Shown here: positions 25,801 through 40,200 of the stretch, in pieces | How positions within the stretch are numbered: the stretch's first letter is position 1 | Layout: the number at the start of each line of letters is the position of its first letter | Origin: Sinohyriopsis cumingii | Lineage: Eukaryota > Mollusca > Bivalvia > Unionida > Unionidae | Length of the DNA stretch: 64,000 bases | Direction: 5' to 3' | Assembly (NCBI GenBank): GCA_028554795.2 | Contig: CM068835.1 | Coordinates: forward strand, 31,622,311 to 31,686,310 | Translations under genes and position numbers: made by a program | The notes under the pieces: model-generated | Told to the model about the DNA's origin: nothing | Database searches by the model: none | Seen by the model: the letters and a program-made list of their open reading frames with translations, nothing else

Positions 25801-28484
25801 TCAGTAGCGTTGAGCCAGACGTAAAGGTGGATACTGTTTGGGTTGCTGTGGAGGCCATACATGCGCTATCAGGTTGAGCCAGTTGGTGCAGGACTTGACT
25901 TTACGGATCACATGCGGATGTATTCTGAAAGGTAGGAAGGTGTAAATGGACAGATGATCCCACCTTAGTCTGAAAGCATCCACTGTCTAGGCCATCAGAT
26001 CTAGGACTGGGGGACATAAAATGAGAACTTGTGTTTCAGTCCCAACGTAAGCAAGTCCAACAACGGCCGCTTTCACAGGTAGGAAGGCCACTTCGCTACC
26101 TTCTGACGATTATACCATTCCGAAGAGACCTACCAGGACCTTGTGGACAGACTGTCTGCCAAAATATTCATATTACCAATAATGTTGCATACTTATAGCA
26201 TGACTTAATGCTTCTCAACGTAGGAGGTTCCAAACTTCAAAGCATGTACAATTCCTTGCCGCCTGAGATATCCTGATACTGATATGTTTTCTGAGGAAGT
26301 CATCACACAGTCATTAAAGATAAGGTTAACCCATTCCTTTTGGGCTAGAAACACTGCCTGTATGTTGAAGTTCTATATATACAGGATCGATTTTACCTGG
26401 GACTGCGATTTATGAAGAACTATTTCTCTTAGTTCCAAGTGTGCATCGAGAAAAAAGTGGATATCTGGGATCGGCATTGGGAAACCACTCGGATCATGGT
26501 CCCAATTTTGCTACCAACTCATGTGATGGTTATATTTGGCTCCCATATGAATTCTAACATATAAGGGATCTTCGTGCGGTCACAATTTCACTAGAAGCAG
26601 CAAGGCACAAGGACACCATTGGGGGATAACGTTAGCCGCTAAGTTCAATGTCACAATGAGTTAAAATCGGAACAAAAACGATATGATTGCCAGTACAGCC
26701 GTTACAAGAGACACGACCAAGTCCATCCAGTCCCGAGGAACACGGAATCTACCGGTGTGGACATTTATTCTCACATAATCAGAGTCATGAGGAGACATGA
26801 GATCCAAATTATGAAGGTTTCGAACAAATCCAGAAACGGGTATCTTAGGAGCAACAAAGTGTTGAAAATTAACTATCGGGTCTCTTAGGAGCAACAACGT
26901 GTTGTACATTAACTATTCTCCAAATGCTGGATAACAGTCTCTGTGTGACTTGTTACCACCTCTTTCACACTGATAAAAGTTCGAGAGTAGGCAAGTCCGA
27001 ATGGAACACCTGGAAATTGAAATACTTCCTCGCCCAGGCAAAATAAGGGCTATTGTTGTGGGGAGGGAATACGGTAACAAGAATATGTGTTTCTTTAAGA
27101 TCGACGCAGACCGGCCAGCCAAAGCAGTATTCACATTCTTGAAGTGTTCTTCGCGGCGAAGCTTGTTTAAGGCGGACAGGTCTATTACACCTGGCAGTTT
27201 ATTGTCTTCTTCGCTGTGTCCTTCTGTAAAAGAGCGTTACCTCTTCTCCAAAGTATGATCATTTGGATTGATGAAATAAGATTAGGGCTCATGGCAACGG
27301 ATTGTGTTCTTTAAAAATCGACGAACCTTCTTTTACGTAGATGAGTCCCACAAATCGTGCGTGAGTTTCGACCAGAGTTTTGAAATAGACAAATGGAAAA
27401 AACCATGGTAAGAGAGGTGTCCCGTCACATGGGCAGGCCAATCGTTCCTTAGAAAAGGTAGAGGAGTCCGAACAATTTATTTCTTGATATCTCTGACCTT
27501 CTCTTATTGAGAACGACAAGGGCGAAGCTCGTTTAAATTGATAATGCTTGGAAGAACACCGAGATTAATCAAAGAAACAGTTCGGATGAGATTGCTTTTA
27601 GGCTCATAATATTGTTCCATCTCAACATGTCCAGACCTTAGTAGATCCTTGCTAGTGGTGAAATGATTCGTCGATATATCGAAGCATCGATGCTTTAGAG
27701 GAAACGATGCACATATCGATCCAAGAGACAGAGACTCGGTACACAGAAATACTTACCGTATGCATCTTAGTTTAGTCTTCAGCAGTCATGAATAATTATT
27801 ATTAGTTACCTTGTAATTCTGTACAATTAAAATCCATCTGAAAGAGCATTTGTAGTCACAGGCACTCATGTTTATTTTCAAAGACGAAAAGACTATTTGA
27901 GAATACCCAATCGCCGTCTACAAGTTGACATGGTGACGTGGTTTGTACTCTTCTCCTCCCCCCCCCCCCATTCATGGCCAGTCATCTTAACCCAGAAATA
28001 TGTTCAGCATATACTATACATTCCAAACGTGTTCCACGTGTATATTGAAGTACTTTACTCATCCTTTAATAACCACTTTCACGCAAAGTATCTACTTTGA
28101 ATTGTATCTTGACTCATTTGGGCGATTTGAAAGCTACGTTACCGGTGTGTTGCACGGTGTTGCACGGTGAAATATGTCACCTTGAATTCTCATTTGTGAT
28201 TATAGCTTTTCCTGTCCAGGCTAAACTCTAACTACCAATCAGGAATCAATGTAGCTTGTTCTCTGCGTGACAAATAGGAAGTATTGGCAGAGCAAGAGAG
28301 AGGATTCACAGTTAAGTCATTAAATATGTAAAGTACTTAAGAGTAGATGCTGTCCGAGTGTGCCATTGTGCGAATCGTGGAACGTTTGTATGAATTCGCG
28401 TGCTTGGAGAACAGTGAAACTCGAGAACTCCCTGTCACATATATGTATAAATCCGTTTATTTATTAAATACATGCACTCGGGTT

Positions 28485-28519
<35 letters not shown>

Positions 28520-30543
28520 TACAATGATTCCCGAGGATGATTTATGTATATTGTACAAATATTTCGAAATAGTAAGTTTGGTTCATCCTATACCGTACTT
28601 ACGAAGTGCTTTCGATGGGAAGAACCGAATACTTTCAGCGCTCAGACGATTTATTGCGGCATCTTCTGAGTATCAATGCCACACCGTATGTCAAAATCTT
28701 TACATTACGGAACGTCTTGTCAGTGAGCTGTTTACTTTAAGGACTCGCACATCTTCAGCTGTAGAGGTATGTGAGTTATTAATTTTTTGTGTATAAGTTA
28801 TAACTATTCTACGACCACGTTTATTTCTGTCTATTTTCTATGTAACTTCGACTTACGTAGTATCATGCAAACATTTTCTATTCTTGTTTGTGACTTATCA
28901 AGAGATTTATATTACCAATATATACAGTTGCATTTCTAAAACATGTTTGGTACCGTAGAATACTTGTTTGGCACGGTTAGGTTCACTGTTGAACTTGTGT
29001 ATTGCTTTGTAATTATTGTGCCGATAATGTAATCTGTGTAGCTTGCCGTATATAACGGCATTACGTTTTATCGTATATGCCCGTGTCATGCATAGTACGC
29101 GGCGTTAGATGTATTTTCAGCTGACCAGAGTGATAGGAGTCGCATCTGTATAGCTGACTCGAGTGACCAGAGTGATCAGAGTTATCGGAGTGATCGGAGC
29201 CAACTTAGTACCAGCTGCAGAACTAACCATAGAAGCTGATCATATCAGCTGTGAAGCTGAACCATAAAAGCCGTAGAGTTGAGCAAAGAGTGTTGCTGGT
29301 CGAGTAGCATGTGATCGGGCGTTGCTGACCGAGATTGGCGGGCGCTGATTGCTTGATTGACCAACCTGGAATACTGACTGCTTGATTGACCAGTGTGACT
29401 GGTAGCTATGTGTGCTGGTGATGGAGTGTGTAACTCCATACATGTAATCTTTTAGCCGTGGGATAATCTTTGGGGTTTGTAACACCCAGTGTGTTTTTGT
29501 GACTGTAACGATATTTTTTACATCTTTCCCTTTGTTTTCATTATTTTCACTTTTTGAGTGAATAAATGTTTTGCTATATGAGTAAAATACCACAGTTTTA
29601 CTATCTGGTAAAACACATCATTCTTTCGTTGTGAAATCACTGTGAATAATTCCCCCCCTTGCCTTTGTACTGTGTAAGGTGATTTATTTATATTTGCATT
29701 ATTTAGTTCGTGCGGATTATGTTAATTGATCCAACATTTGGATATTATAAGCACGTATTAATCGTTATTCTTTTCTCATTCAAGTCATTCGTCATTAAAC
29801 ATTGTATTTGTATCAGCATCAAAAGTGTTCTGTTGTAAATCCGAAATCCCACGCGGTAATCTTGTTGCACTCAAATAATTGCTGATGATAGTGATGACGA
29901 CAATAATTGTTAAAGCTACGAAGTGTATTAGATTATTGGAGCTGGGAAAGTGTTAATGGAGATACCAATGTGTGATTTTGATCCCGAAATGGTGCTAAAT
30001 ACGAGTTAGATGTACATGTTAGATGGACAAAAATAGAGGGCATGACCCTTTCAGTTGTATTTCGAAATTAAATGTACAAAGGGTAGAATACTAAGCCAAA
30101 TTAAAATAGAGACAATTTTAAAGTATGATGCATTTTTTTTTTAAAATTAATCAATTTCGTCCTGCTCATCATATGCTACCAAAGCATATACATGTATCCT
30201 TATCAAAATTAAGATAAATTGAAATAAGGGTATAAAATGAAATTAATCAGTAAAGATATTTATTGTAATGACTCTGTCCGCACCAGCACTGATGGACTAA
30301 ATACATCATTATGGAACAGAAAAGAAATTTGGCACAGTAGGCATTAAACTACAGATTTAACAGAGAAAATTTATGTTAGTGAAATATCCTATTTTGGAGC
30401 AGATGTATCCTAAATATAATAACTGCGATCTCTGGAAAATTGTGCATAACAGTCACAAACATCAGTTGCCCAACATATTCAATCTGACAAATCTAGCAAT
30501 GCAGATGCCCCTTCAGAAAGAAGCAAACAACGATATTGATAGA

Positions 30544-30587
<44 letters not shown>

Positions 30588-33052
30588 TTTGGATTTTTAA
30601 CGTAGTTTTAACAATTTTCCAGTCATATCGCTACGATGTCTGCAGTGTGACAGTTTATAGTGATGTCTCGCACTGGGATGTCATGCCGCAGACATGTAGC
30701 ATAACGTCCCACCCAGTCACATTATCCTGACATCATGCCGACCAGTCAGAACACTAACCTCTTAATGCTGAGCTTCAAGCGAGGCAGCTGTTAGTACCAT
30801 TTTTGCAAGTCTTGTTATGACTCGACCGGGGATCGAACCCACGACCTTTCGCATCTGAGGCTGATGCTCTAACCACTAGGCCATTGGGTAGAAAATAAAG
30901 CAGCAGAGTATACTCAGAATTAATTAACAGATTAATGTTTATACAAGTGGAGGTGACATTGTCAAAGATGTTGATTTCAGTAGAGCTCCAAGAGAGTGAA
31001 ACAGGAAGAAATGGCAGATATTGAAGTTTAATAAATATTTATCAATGGCTGTTTCTTCCTCTCCCTTCTTTTTTCTTTGATAAATTGGGCCCCCCTTTTG
31101 TTAAAATCCTGTCATGATCTCTCCTTAAATTGTACATGGGGAACACATTTGTAATTTCTCTTTTTTATGCAGAGATTTTTAACCAGTGAATGAAGACACT
31201 GGTGGAAAAAATGAAATCAGCATAGAATGAGCGACGGGGCTCTAATTTAACACCTTGTGTATGTAACTAAATTGCTGAATATGACTGGGTATAGTCAATA
31301 GTTTTCCTTCTTCACTAATAAATACAAGTACGTGTGGCTTCAGCATTTTTTTCGCATCTGCAGGAAGTAGAATGTGATGATTTGTGTCGGTATTCAACCT
31401 TCTTCCAGTGCTCGGATTTGTTCTAGATGAGATTTTCTTTTCACGAGGAAATTGCATTATTTCTTCTGTTTTGAAGATAACATTGTAATGTCTTCCAAGT
31501 GTACCTGAGACAAGGAATTGGTAATAAGATGTTTTCTAATAATTCATGTTGTACAAAACGAAGAGAGTCAAACGGCGCCACCAATAAATGGCATAAAACG
31601 TTGGATAAAACTCACTGCAACCAACTGGTAATCTGACCATAATGTATACATCAAAGGGCACCACCTACATTCCAAAGATGGAAAGACAATCAAGTTCATA
31701 TGTGTATCAATATGGATCGTATTGCAGGATGCGCATCGTGAATCGTATCGAAACGCGGCACAGGTGTATCGTTTCACCCCGTCCTTACTGTGGCCTAGCA
31801 AGAACTTAGAAATCGCCAAAGCAACGGCCCTGAGGAAATGAAGCAGTTCGACAGAGTGCGCCATAATCACCAGTCAAGAGAGAACGAATGTCAACAGCCT
31901 GCTCTCGCTTCTGTGAACTCTCTATGATGCAAGAATAACTGGGGAATGTATATATCTATTATCTAGAATAATGAGAACCGTTCTTGTACATTCTTGATCG
32001 TATAAGCGGAGATTAGTGGCCTCCTTTTTATCTGTTTCTCCCGGTGAGAGAAAAGATGACAGGTCCGCAGTCAATAACGTTTTGCCTGCCTTGAGGGCAC
32101 GGCAGGGACATTCACAGCACTATGAAGAGGAATGAAGATTTACTTACTGGAAAGACTTATCCCCACATCCCGCAAGAATTTAAATGGAATGATCTACTGT
32201 ATTGAATAGATATTATTATTTCCGTTTTTACAATGAAAAGAAGTCGACGAAAATGAAATTCCTTTTCCCCGTCCCTTTATACGTTTCTACAACGCTTTGC
32301 TTTAGTTTCTCAACACATTTTGAATGTTTTTAAGAAATGATTCACTGTTTGCGCAAAGCAATAAATATTAAAATGTCTATACTTACTCATTTTGGTCAAT
32401 ATTTTGTATATGGTTATAAAAGTTCTGTGCAGCTAGTGTCAAGTTGTCACTCGCTGACTCCAAGGCAGCTGGAAAAAAATTATTTCAATTTTGCGCAGAC
32501 TACTATCATGTGTTAATACATAATATAAGAACATGTAAACTTAAACAATTAAAATAGAAACCCCATCTAATTCTTAGCTCGAAAATCGCAAGGCTAGTGT
32601 AGTAACTAATAACAAAATAATGAGGTTGGTGGGGGTCCAAATCAGATATACTGTTCTGTAGAATATAGTGATAACTCTCTGGATGAATATTTATTTAGAC
32701 TGCTGCCAGCTCAACCAAGTGCAAACGATAAATAGTGGAAATGTAGGTTTTACATTTTTCATTATATTGCAATCGAGTGATCGGTTTCTTGGAAAAAAAG
32801 GCCTTGTTGGTCATGGTAGAAATCAGCACCTTTCGCTCACATAAGTAATTATGATATGCAGACATTACTCACATTCAGATTCATGCAAAATCTTAATGAT
32901 GTAGTCATATATATCAAGTCTTGATGATGTAGGTATATATATCAAGTCTTGATGATGTAGGTATATATATATATATATATCAAGTCTTGATGATGTAGTC
33001 ATATATATCAAGTCTTGATGATGTAGGTATATATATCAAGTCTTGATGATGT

Positions 33053-33121
<69 letters not shown>

Positions 33122-33186
33122 TGATGATGTAGTCATATATATCAAGTCTTGATGATGTAGGTATATATATCAAGTCTTGATGATGT

Positions 33187-33271
<85 letters not shown>

Positions 33272-36200
33272 TGATGATGTAGTCATATATATCAAGTCTT
33301 AATGATGTAGTCATATATATCAAGTCTTGATGATGTAGGTATATATATCAAGTCTTGATGATGTAGGTATATATATCAAGTCTTGATGATGTAGTCATAT
33401 ATATTAAGTCATGATGATGTAGGCATATATATCAAGTCTTGATGATGCAGGCAGATATATCAAGTCTTGATGATGCAGGCAGATATATCAAGTCTTGATG
33501 ATGCAGGCAGATATATCAAGTATTGATGATATAGGCATGTATACCTAGTCTTGATGAGGTAGGCATACATATAAAGTCTTGATGATGTAGGTATGTATAT
33601 CAAGTCTTGATGATGGAGTCATATGTATCAAGTCTTGATGATGTAGTCATATATATTAAGTCTTGATGATGTAGTCATATGTATCAAGTCTTGATGATGT
33701 AGGTATATATATCATGTCTTGATGATTTTGGCATATATATCAAGTCTTGATGATGTAGGCATCTAGATCAAGTTCGATCAAATTACGCTTACTAATACAA
33801 TCTTTAAATAGCTAACAAGTTCAGCTTGTTGGAGGACAGAACGGTCATTACTATGGACAGGTGCGGTACACAATCAAATGTATCTGGGCTCATGATGAGT
33901 TCAGGCTATAACCAAGTGTGACAGAAAATATTTTCAGAAATACAGAGTGGAAACAAACTCACATGGTTGATATGTAACATACTTGGTACTCATTTATCAT
34001 GAAGATACCCTCTGCTGATATTATCTTTCATACGAGCTTTAATTCACTCTGTCAGTTAGATGCAGACATCAATATGTATCTATTCTGGTCATTATGTGTG
34101 ATGTGATGTAATTTGATTTGGATTTTAACGTAGCTTTAACAATTTTCTAGTCATATCGCTACGATGTCTGCAGTGTGGCAGTTTATAGTGATGTCTAGCT
34201 CTGGGGCATCATGCCGCAGACACGTAGCATGATGTCCCACCCAGTCACATTATCCTGACACCAGGCCGACCAGTCCTAACACTAACCTCTTAATGCTGAG
34301 CGCCAGGCGAGGCAGCTGTTAGTACCATTGTTGTAAGTCTTTGTTATGACTCGGCCGGAGATCGAACCCACGACCTCCCGCGTCCGAGGCGGATGCTCTA
34401 ACCACTAGGCCACCGGAACGGTATTTTCTGGTCATAATCAAACTCATCTGAGATATTACTGATATAAGCCCGTGTAGCAAGTGTAAATGGTACAAACAGC
34501 CCGTGTAGCAAGTGTAAATGTTACAAACAGCCACAAATGTCACAACTGAAATTTTCCAGTTGAAACTACGAGCAAAGTCGGTGACATTGACACCTGAAAA
34601 TGTACCAGGAAATGTACCCGCCTTTAGAAATTCTGTTATTTACCGGCAGTACATCCACTCAAGCATTTTTAACATGAGCAAGAAACCCAGTACGTGTTAC
34701 AAACTTTGATTAATGATGGAGAAGGAGCATGAAACACAAAGGCAAACGTGTTAAACGATAGTCTTTTTCATTCTCTTCTTCAATATCAAACCGTTTTAGC
34801 ATTTCGTATAGAACATACAGTTTTGTCTTTTTACATATTTATAAAAAGGGAGAAAAAAACTACAAAATAGGGCAATCCATTTTTCAGAGGCCCTTCAGAT
34901 GATCTCATACGCCTTTAATGAAGAGTAGAATTGAGTACTGCCTTGATAAACTTAGGTTATGTATATATGAAACTGGCATTCCGCTAGAATTTCCAACTTA
35001 CGTGACCACGTTTGAGCAGCATGTAATATTATGTTATCACTTTTACCGATTTCTGTGACTTAAACAGTAACAAAGATTTTATTTCTGGCCATTCCATTAC
35101 AAAAGGATTTGTACGTTATTCGCTATACGTAATAAAATTCTGGAACATTTATGTTATTCAGAGATAGATTACATCACATAGACTTATTCATACACATACA
35201 ATTATCTTTGATGATCTGATACAGTCAATTACGTCCCTTGCCTGTCCATTCCGTTGTTTAGTGGACAATTCCGTGACCCTTGCCTGTCCATTCCGTTGTT
35301 TAGTGGACAATTCCGTGAACTCTTATATCTGTCTGTCTTTTTCTCAAATATGATCTTTTGCAAGGGTATATCTCCATTTCTGTCTATATACTTACATATT
35401 CTTCAATCAACCCACCTAATCATACATACATGCATACATACATACATACATACATACATACATACATACATACATACATAATTGAGATATAAAAAAGCAT
35501 CGCATTAATATATCTATGTTTTTGTCAGTTATGCCTCATTATTCAGGAGTAATGTAAATTTAAAATACTGTCTCAAAACTGTGCTATTTGATTTATTGTG
35601 GCAAACATTTTTATATGTATATTTGTTTCATGAGTGTTTGTCAACTATTTTTATTTCAAACTTTTCTTCAGTACTAAATGACAAAGTGTTAATTTTATTC
35701 CTTTATCTGCACTATTTACACATTTTTTGCATGTTGTGGTAAAATGTATGCACCGTGATACTATTTTGTTCTGGAATGAACTTTGTTCGCAAGCGGAACA
35801 ACCATATTTAAACGGTGATGATTCTTGTTAGTTCTTTCATGTGTTGCAAACAGACAGAAAAGATGCAAGTGTAAAAATGAACAAGCTGAACCAGTCACAT
35901 TTATGAACTCTTCATTAAAATGAGGAGTTGACACTCATAATCAGATTTCTCCAAGATATCAATGCTATATACATGTTTAACAATACTGAAGACAATCTGT
36001 CACGAACTAATGCATCTATAATGTTCATGTGTCCAGCTAATCACATGGAAAATAGCCTCATTAATATGCGCACCTGTCTTATTCAGAATCTCAACAATGT
36101 AAGCTTATACACCAAACTGGATCACAATATGGTCAAATGCAAACTCATTAGAGCGTTTAAAGGTTCAGTGAATGACATGCAAGAACGCCTTATTAATACG

Positions 36201-37158
36201 AACATAGGTAACAACTGAGCTATCTCAAGCACTGAATGATATTAACAATACAGCCCATCAGCTGCAAGAACTTCTCATTAATACAGATATCGCTCATAAT
36301 CAATCACTTCGAATACTGTAATAATATACGTTTCTACACAATGTTTAAAAAAATCTCTTCAAAGGTGAAGCCTCTGTTGTGTTCACTATGAAGTGTCTAC
36401 AGTAGGATGACAGACAACGTATGACAGACACAGCCCATAGCAGCTTACATTGCCTGATAGGCTAACATGGATCAACATTGCAACATCTTCTGAGAGTAGA
36501 TTCATGGCAGTAGAATTTGCTCAAAAGTGCTGTGAGCAATATTAAAATCAAAGAAGGACATAATCTCATTCAATCGTAATTCAATTTAAACTATCCCAAT
36601 ACGAATATTAAACTCGTGAAACCAAATGTATGATTAACAGACAAGTTTTTAAGCGACCTGAACTAATTATTCCCATCATGGCATCGTATGGTAACGTGAA
36701 AGCAGAACAGGGATTTTGAAGAGTACTTTGCCATGATATTCTCCATAGTAATGTCCAACAATGCTTACCAATATTGACTTTGTGAATTTGCCATTCAAGT
36801 CCAAATTCGTCCTTTAATGAGTTTATAAAATCTTTTATCGATTTGGCATATCTCCTCACATCATATGAAAGCACCATTTCATTGGCAAGTTTCCTGAAAC
36901 AGAAAGTAGATATTGAGTTTCATTTTTTCCCCACTTTATCCTTGATGTCTTAAATTTCTTCAATATACAGGAATCCATTCTCAAGATAATTAAAAACCAC
37001 TGGCTTCCCATATGTTCCAAATTGCACGTCTTGTATTCTCCATGTATGATATAAAATATGTTCATACTAAAATGTCAGTGTTATTGATTCTATAGATGCA
37101 AATAGGCCACTGTAGGTTGAAGAGAACCTATGATAATTGATGATCTTGTCCGTCCATT

Positions 37159-37246
<88 letters not shown>

Positions 37247-40200
37247 GACATTTGCTATTTGGATTCAACTGCGATAGAAAGAGTCGGTTCGACTTACCAG
37301 CTTAAAACTCCCCATAGTCTTGCCATGGACAACGTATAGTTGAAGGATGGATCTATAAATGTTGTGTACATGTGGAATGTTTCATATGCAGAGTGATATA
37401 ACGGGTAGGAAAGTATGTCCCATTTATTCTGAAATATGGAGTCAAGAAAGACAGAAACTATGATTTATTTGAAAATAAAACAAAGGAAACTCTTTTCTTA
37501 GTCATAACTCCAGCAACAGTAAACTAACATAATATAAAGTAGTAAAGAAATTAAAATTGTCTAAAACATTGATATCATTATAGGATCCAGGAATAGCATT
37601 AACTCTTATGTACCTTGGTTTATGTAAATCGCCAAAAGGGTTTGTCTACCTGTTGCAATGCACTAATACTTATTTATACAAAAAAGTTCGGTCCATTTTT
37701 CTGTGGATGCAAAATTACTTGGGGTTCGGGGGTTGGTGTTTACAAGCTAAGCGATTTTTATCATGTAACTCGTGCATCTGATTTCAATTCAAAGTAACAA
37801 ACAAATTACAACTGTCTAACTTGTATAATAATAGTATCAATAATCAAAAAGTGTTATCAATTTTTTAAATATCGATTTATAATAATATAGCAACAGATCT
37901 AGTGACATAGTGTCATCGTGTCATGTAATGATGAAATATTCAATGTATGACAATGCGCTTGAATCATTTCAGCTTTACTGAATGAATCTTAGTTTTGTTT
38001 CATCATATGACTAACAGAATCTTACATTTGTTCCAAGCTCAAATGAGTTGTAACTAAACTTCTTCAATAATTATGATCCTTTGCTCTCATGTTTTGCAGA
38101 CATGAATACATTATTCGACTTAATTCAAAAGTTTTGTTTTCAATTAGCATTTTTGTAAGATTCTCTATCTAAATAGACAAGCATGCTAATTTGATAAAGA
38201 GTACAAGTTTAATATTAAAGCCGTTTTTTATTTATTTATATTTAATGTAAACCTTTCCATACTGGCTAAACCATTGCTGTATATAAATGCAAACTATATG
38301 AACTGATTGTATTGAATGGTAGTAAATCAAACCAGTTTATAAAGGACACCTGAATTAAGAGACCAGAAGTCTTAAACATCGAGTGTTTCAAAGACCCGTT
38401 AACCAAGATATAAAAGAAATCAGAATATATTATCTAACAACTTACCTTCCAATCTCAAAGAACGCGTGGATAGCCAATTAGGACAGATGTGATTGTAAAT
38501 TTCAAAAGTTATAATTTCAGGTTAATAAAACTTGATTTAAGTGAACTTTCTTAAGTAAGTGAAAGGTCAATTTTTCATATAAATGAGTAAAACAATCTGC
38601 AAACATGATCGTCAAAGCAACATTTTTAAGAAACCTACTCTGAACCACTAAAACAGGGAACTGTATGAAGATATAATGTCAACAATAGTTTATATACTAC
38701 ATAAGGATCTGACATGGGTAATGATTTAATATTGAATTTTAATAAACGAGTTCAATAATGTCCAGCTTATATGAGCCTTGGCGAGCAAAAGCTAGATATT
38801 ATTCAACAAGTTTCATAAATTTTATATTAAAATCATTATCCATCTGAGATTCATTTTCATCACAGAGTTATTTTTCAGAGGAAATTATTTAGATGAAAGA
38901 AGAACGAATAACTTCGTTCATTCTGACAGATGTTGCACCTTCATTTGTTATGCTTAAAAATAGTCCCAACCAAAGCTGAACTAGTGTTGACGTTAAAAAT
39001 TAAGGGGATACGTTTCTTACACACTATAAATCAAAGATCATGCGTCCTTCCAAATAAACAGGACATTTTACACAGACAAAATAATCTTTCAACACAGAAT
39101 GCCCAATGTGCGTGATGTCGCATTGTTTGATGCACTACCCGTACAGTTGACGACCCGTGTGTACGTAATATTAACGTGTCACTTTCACAACAAAACATTA
39201 CATTGCTATTCATGTGAAAGAAGGTTTACTGAATGTAGCAATTTCCATATTTAATGTAATGCATTTGTGACCGAGTATTTGCAGTACTTGATTTGGAACA
39301 GTATACAACAGGATATGCAAACTAATTTTGACTCGGTTAGATAAACTTCTGTCAGTTTGGAGACCGGTTTATGTCTACATTCTTTTGTGAACAGAGGTGC
39401 GTTTATTTACTTCTCTAAATTAACATTTAAGCCACGCATGTATATAGGGTAGATTCCATGCTACATATATACCACCTCCCTCAACTCCAACCCCACACAA
39501 TCAATCGCCGTAGTTATACTTGTTGTTATTATTTTTGTATTGTGGCTTTAGCCATTTTTCATGTTATGATATGTTTATACATGACATAAAAAATCTCTGT
39601 AGGGGTAAATTAGCCATAGCGAAACAGACGAGACAATTTCCCCAATTCCTGTTTGCGAGTCGATTGAACAAATGGCGGCAAAAAAAATGTTAATTGAAAA
39701 TAAACTAATTCCAGGCCGGATTAAAATAAGTTTTCCCACGATCGCAGCCAACCAGTAAAGAGAATACTGCATAATAATTTCATGGGTTTATTTGGACAAA
39801 TCAGAATCACATAAAGTGATATTTTTTCACGTGTGGCAATACCAAAACTATGAAACTGCGCATACTATAAGAAAACTATACCTACTATGTAATAAGATCA
39901 TTTATTAGCATTGTAACAAGAGACACGTGTCATTTTTCACTTTGTTACTCATTCACATGCCTAATACATTTTTATTAAGCCATATACTTTCCATTAGCAG
40001 ATTCTGGTTTTAAGACACTTTATTTAACCCTATGCATGCAAATCCTGAATGTTTGAGCTTTGGAGAACTGTGAATGTTGCCAATCACTGCAGTCAAGTCC
40101 TTGATTTATGAAGCTTAATGAGCGATACACTTTGGCATAAGCAGATCCAGACTTTATGACAAATGTATTGAAACACGCTTTACTAATAATTACAAACAAA

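Noticed and set aside
25521-25877. Plus-strand 118-codon open frame
   Set aside because: Complement of the DIRS-like recombinase and RNase H text on the minus strand.
30536-30730. Open frame with a CVCVCV run (also in 28347-28796)
   Set aside because: Produced by (GT)n microsatellites; not evidence of protein.
34371-34419. tRNA gene-like sequence with A and B boxes (also at 30830-30890)
   Set aside because: Part of a dispersed SINE with a 220-bp body; not a free-standing tRNA gene.
38438-38520. Donor-like GGAAGGTAAGTT on the minus strand within the intron between exons g and h
   Set aside because: No homologous protein text, no acceptor nearby, and no gap in the host protein to fill.
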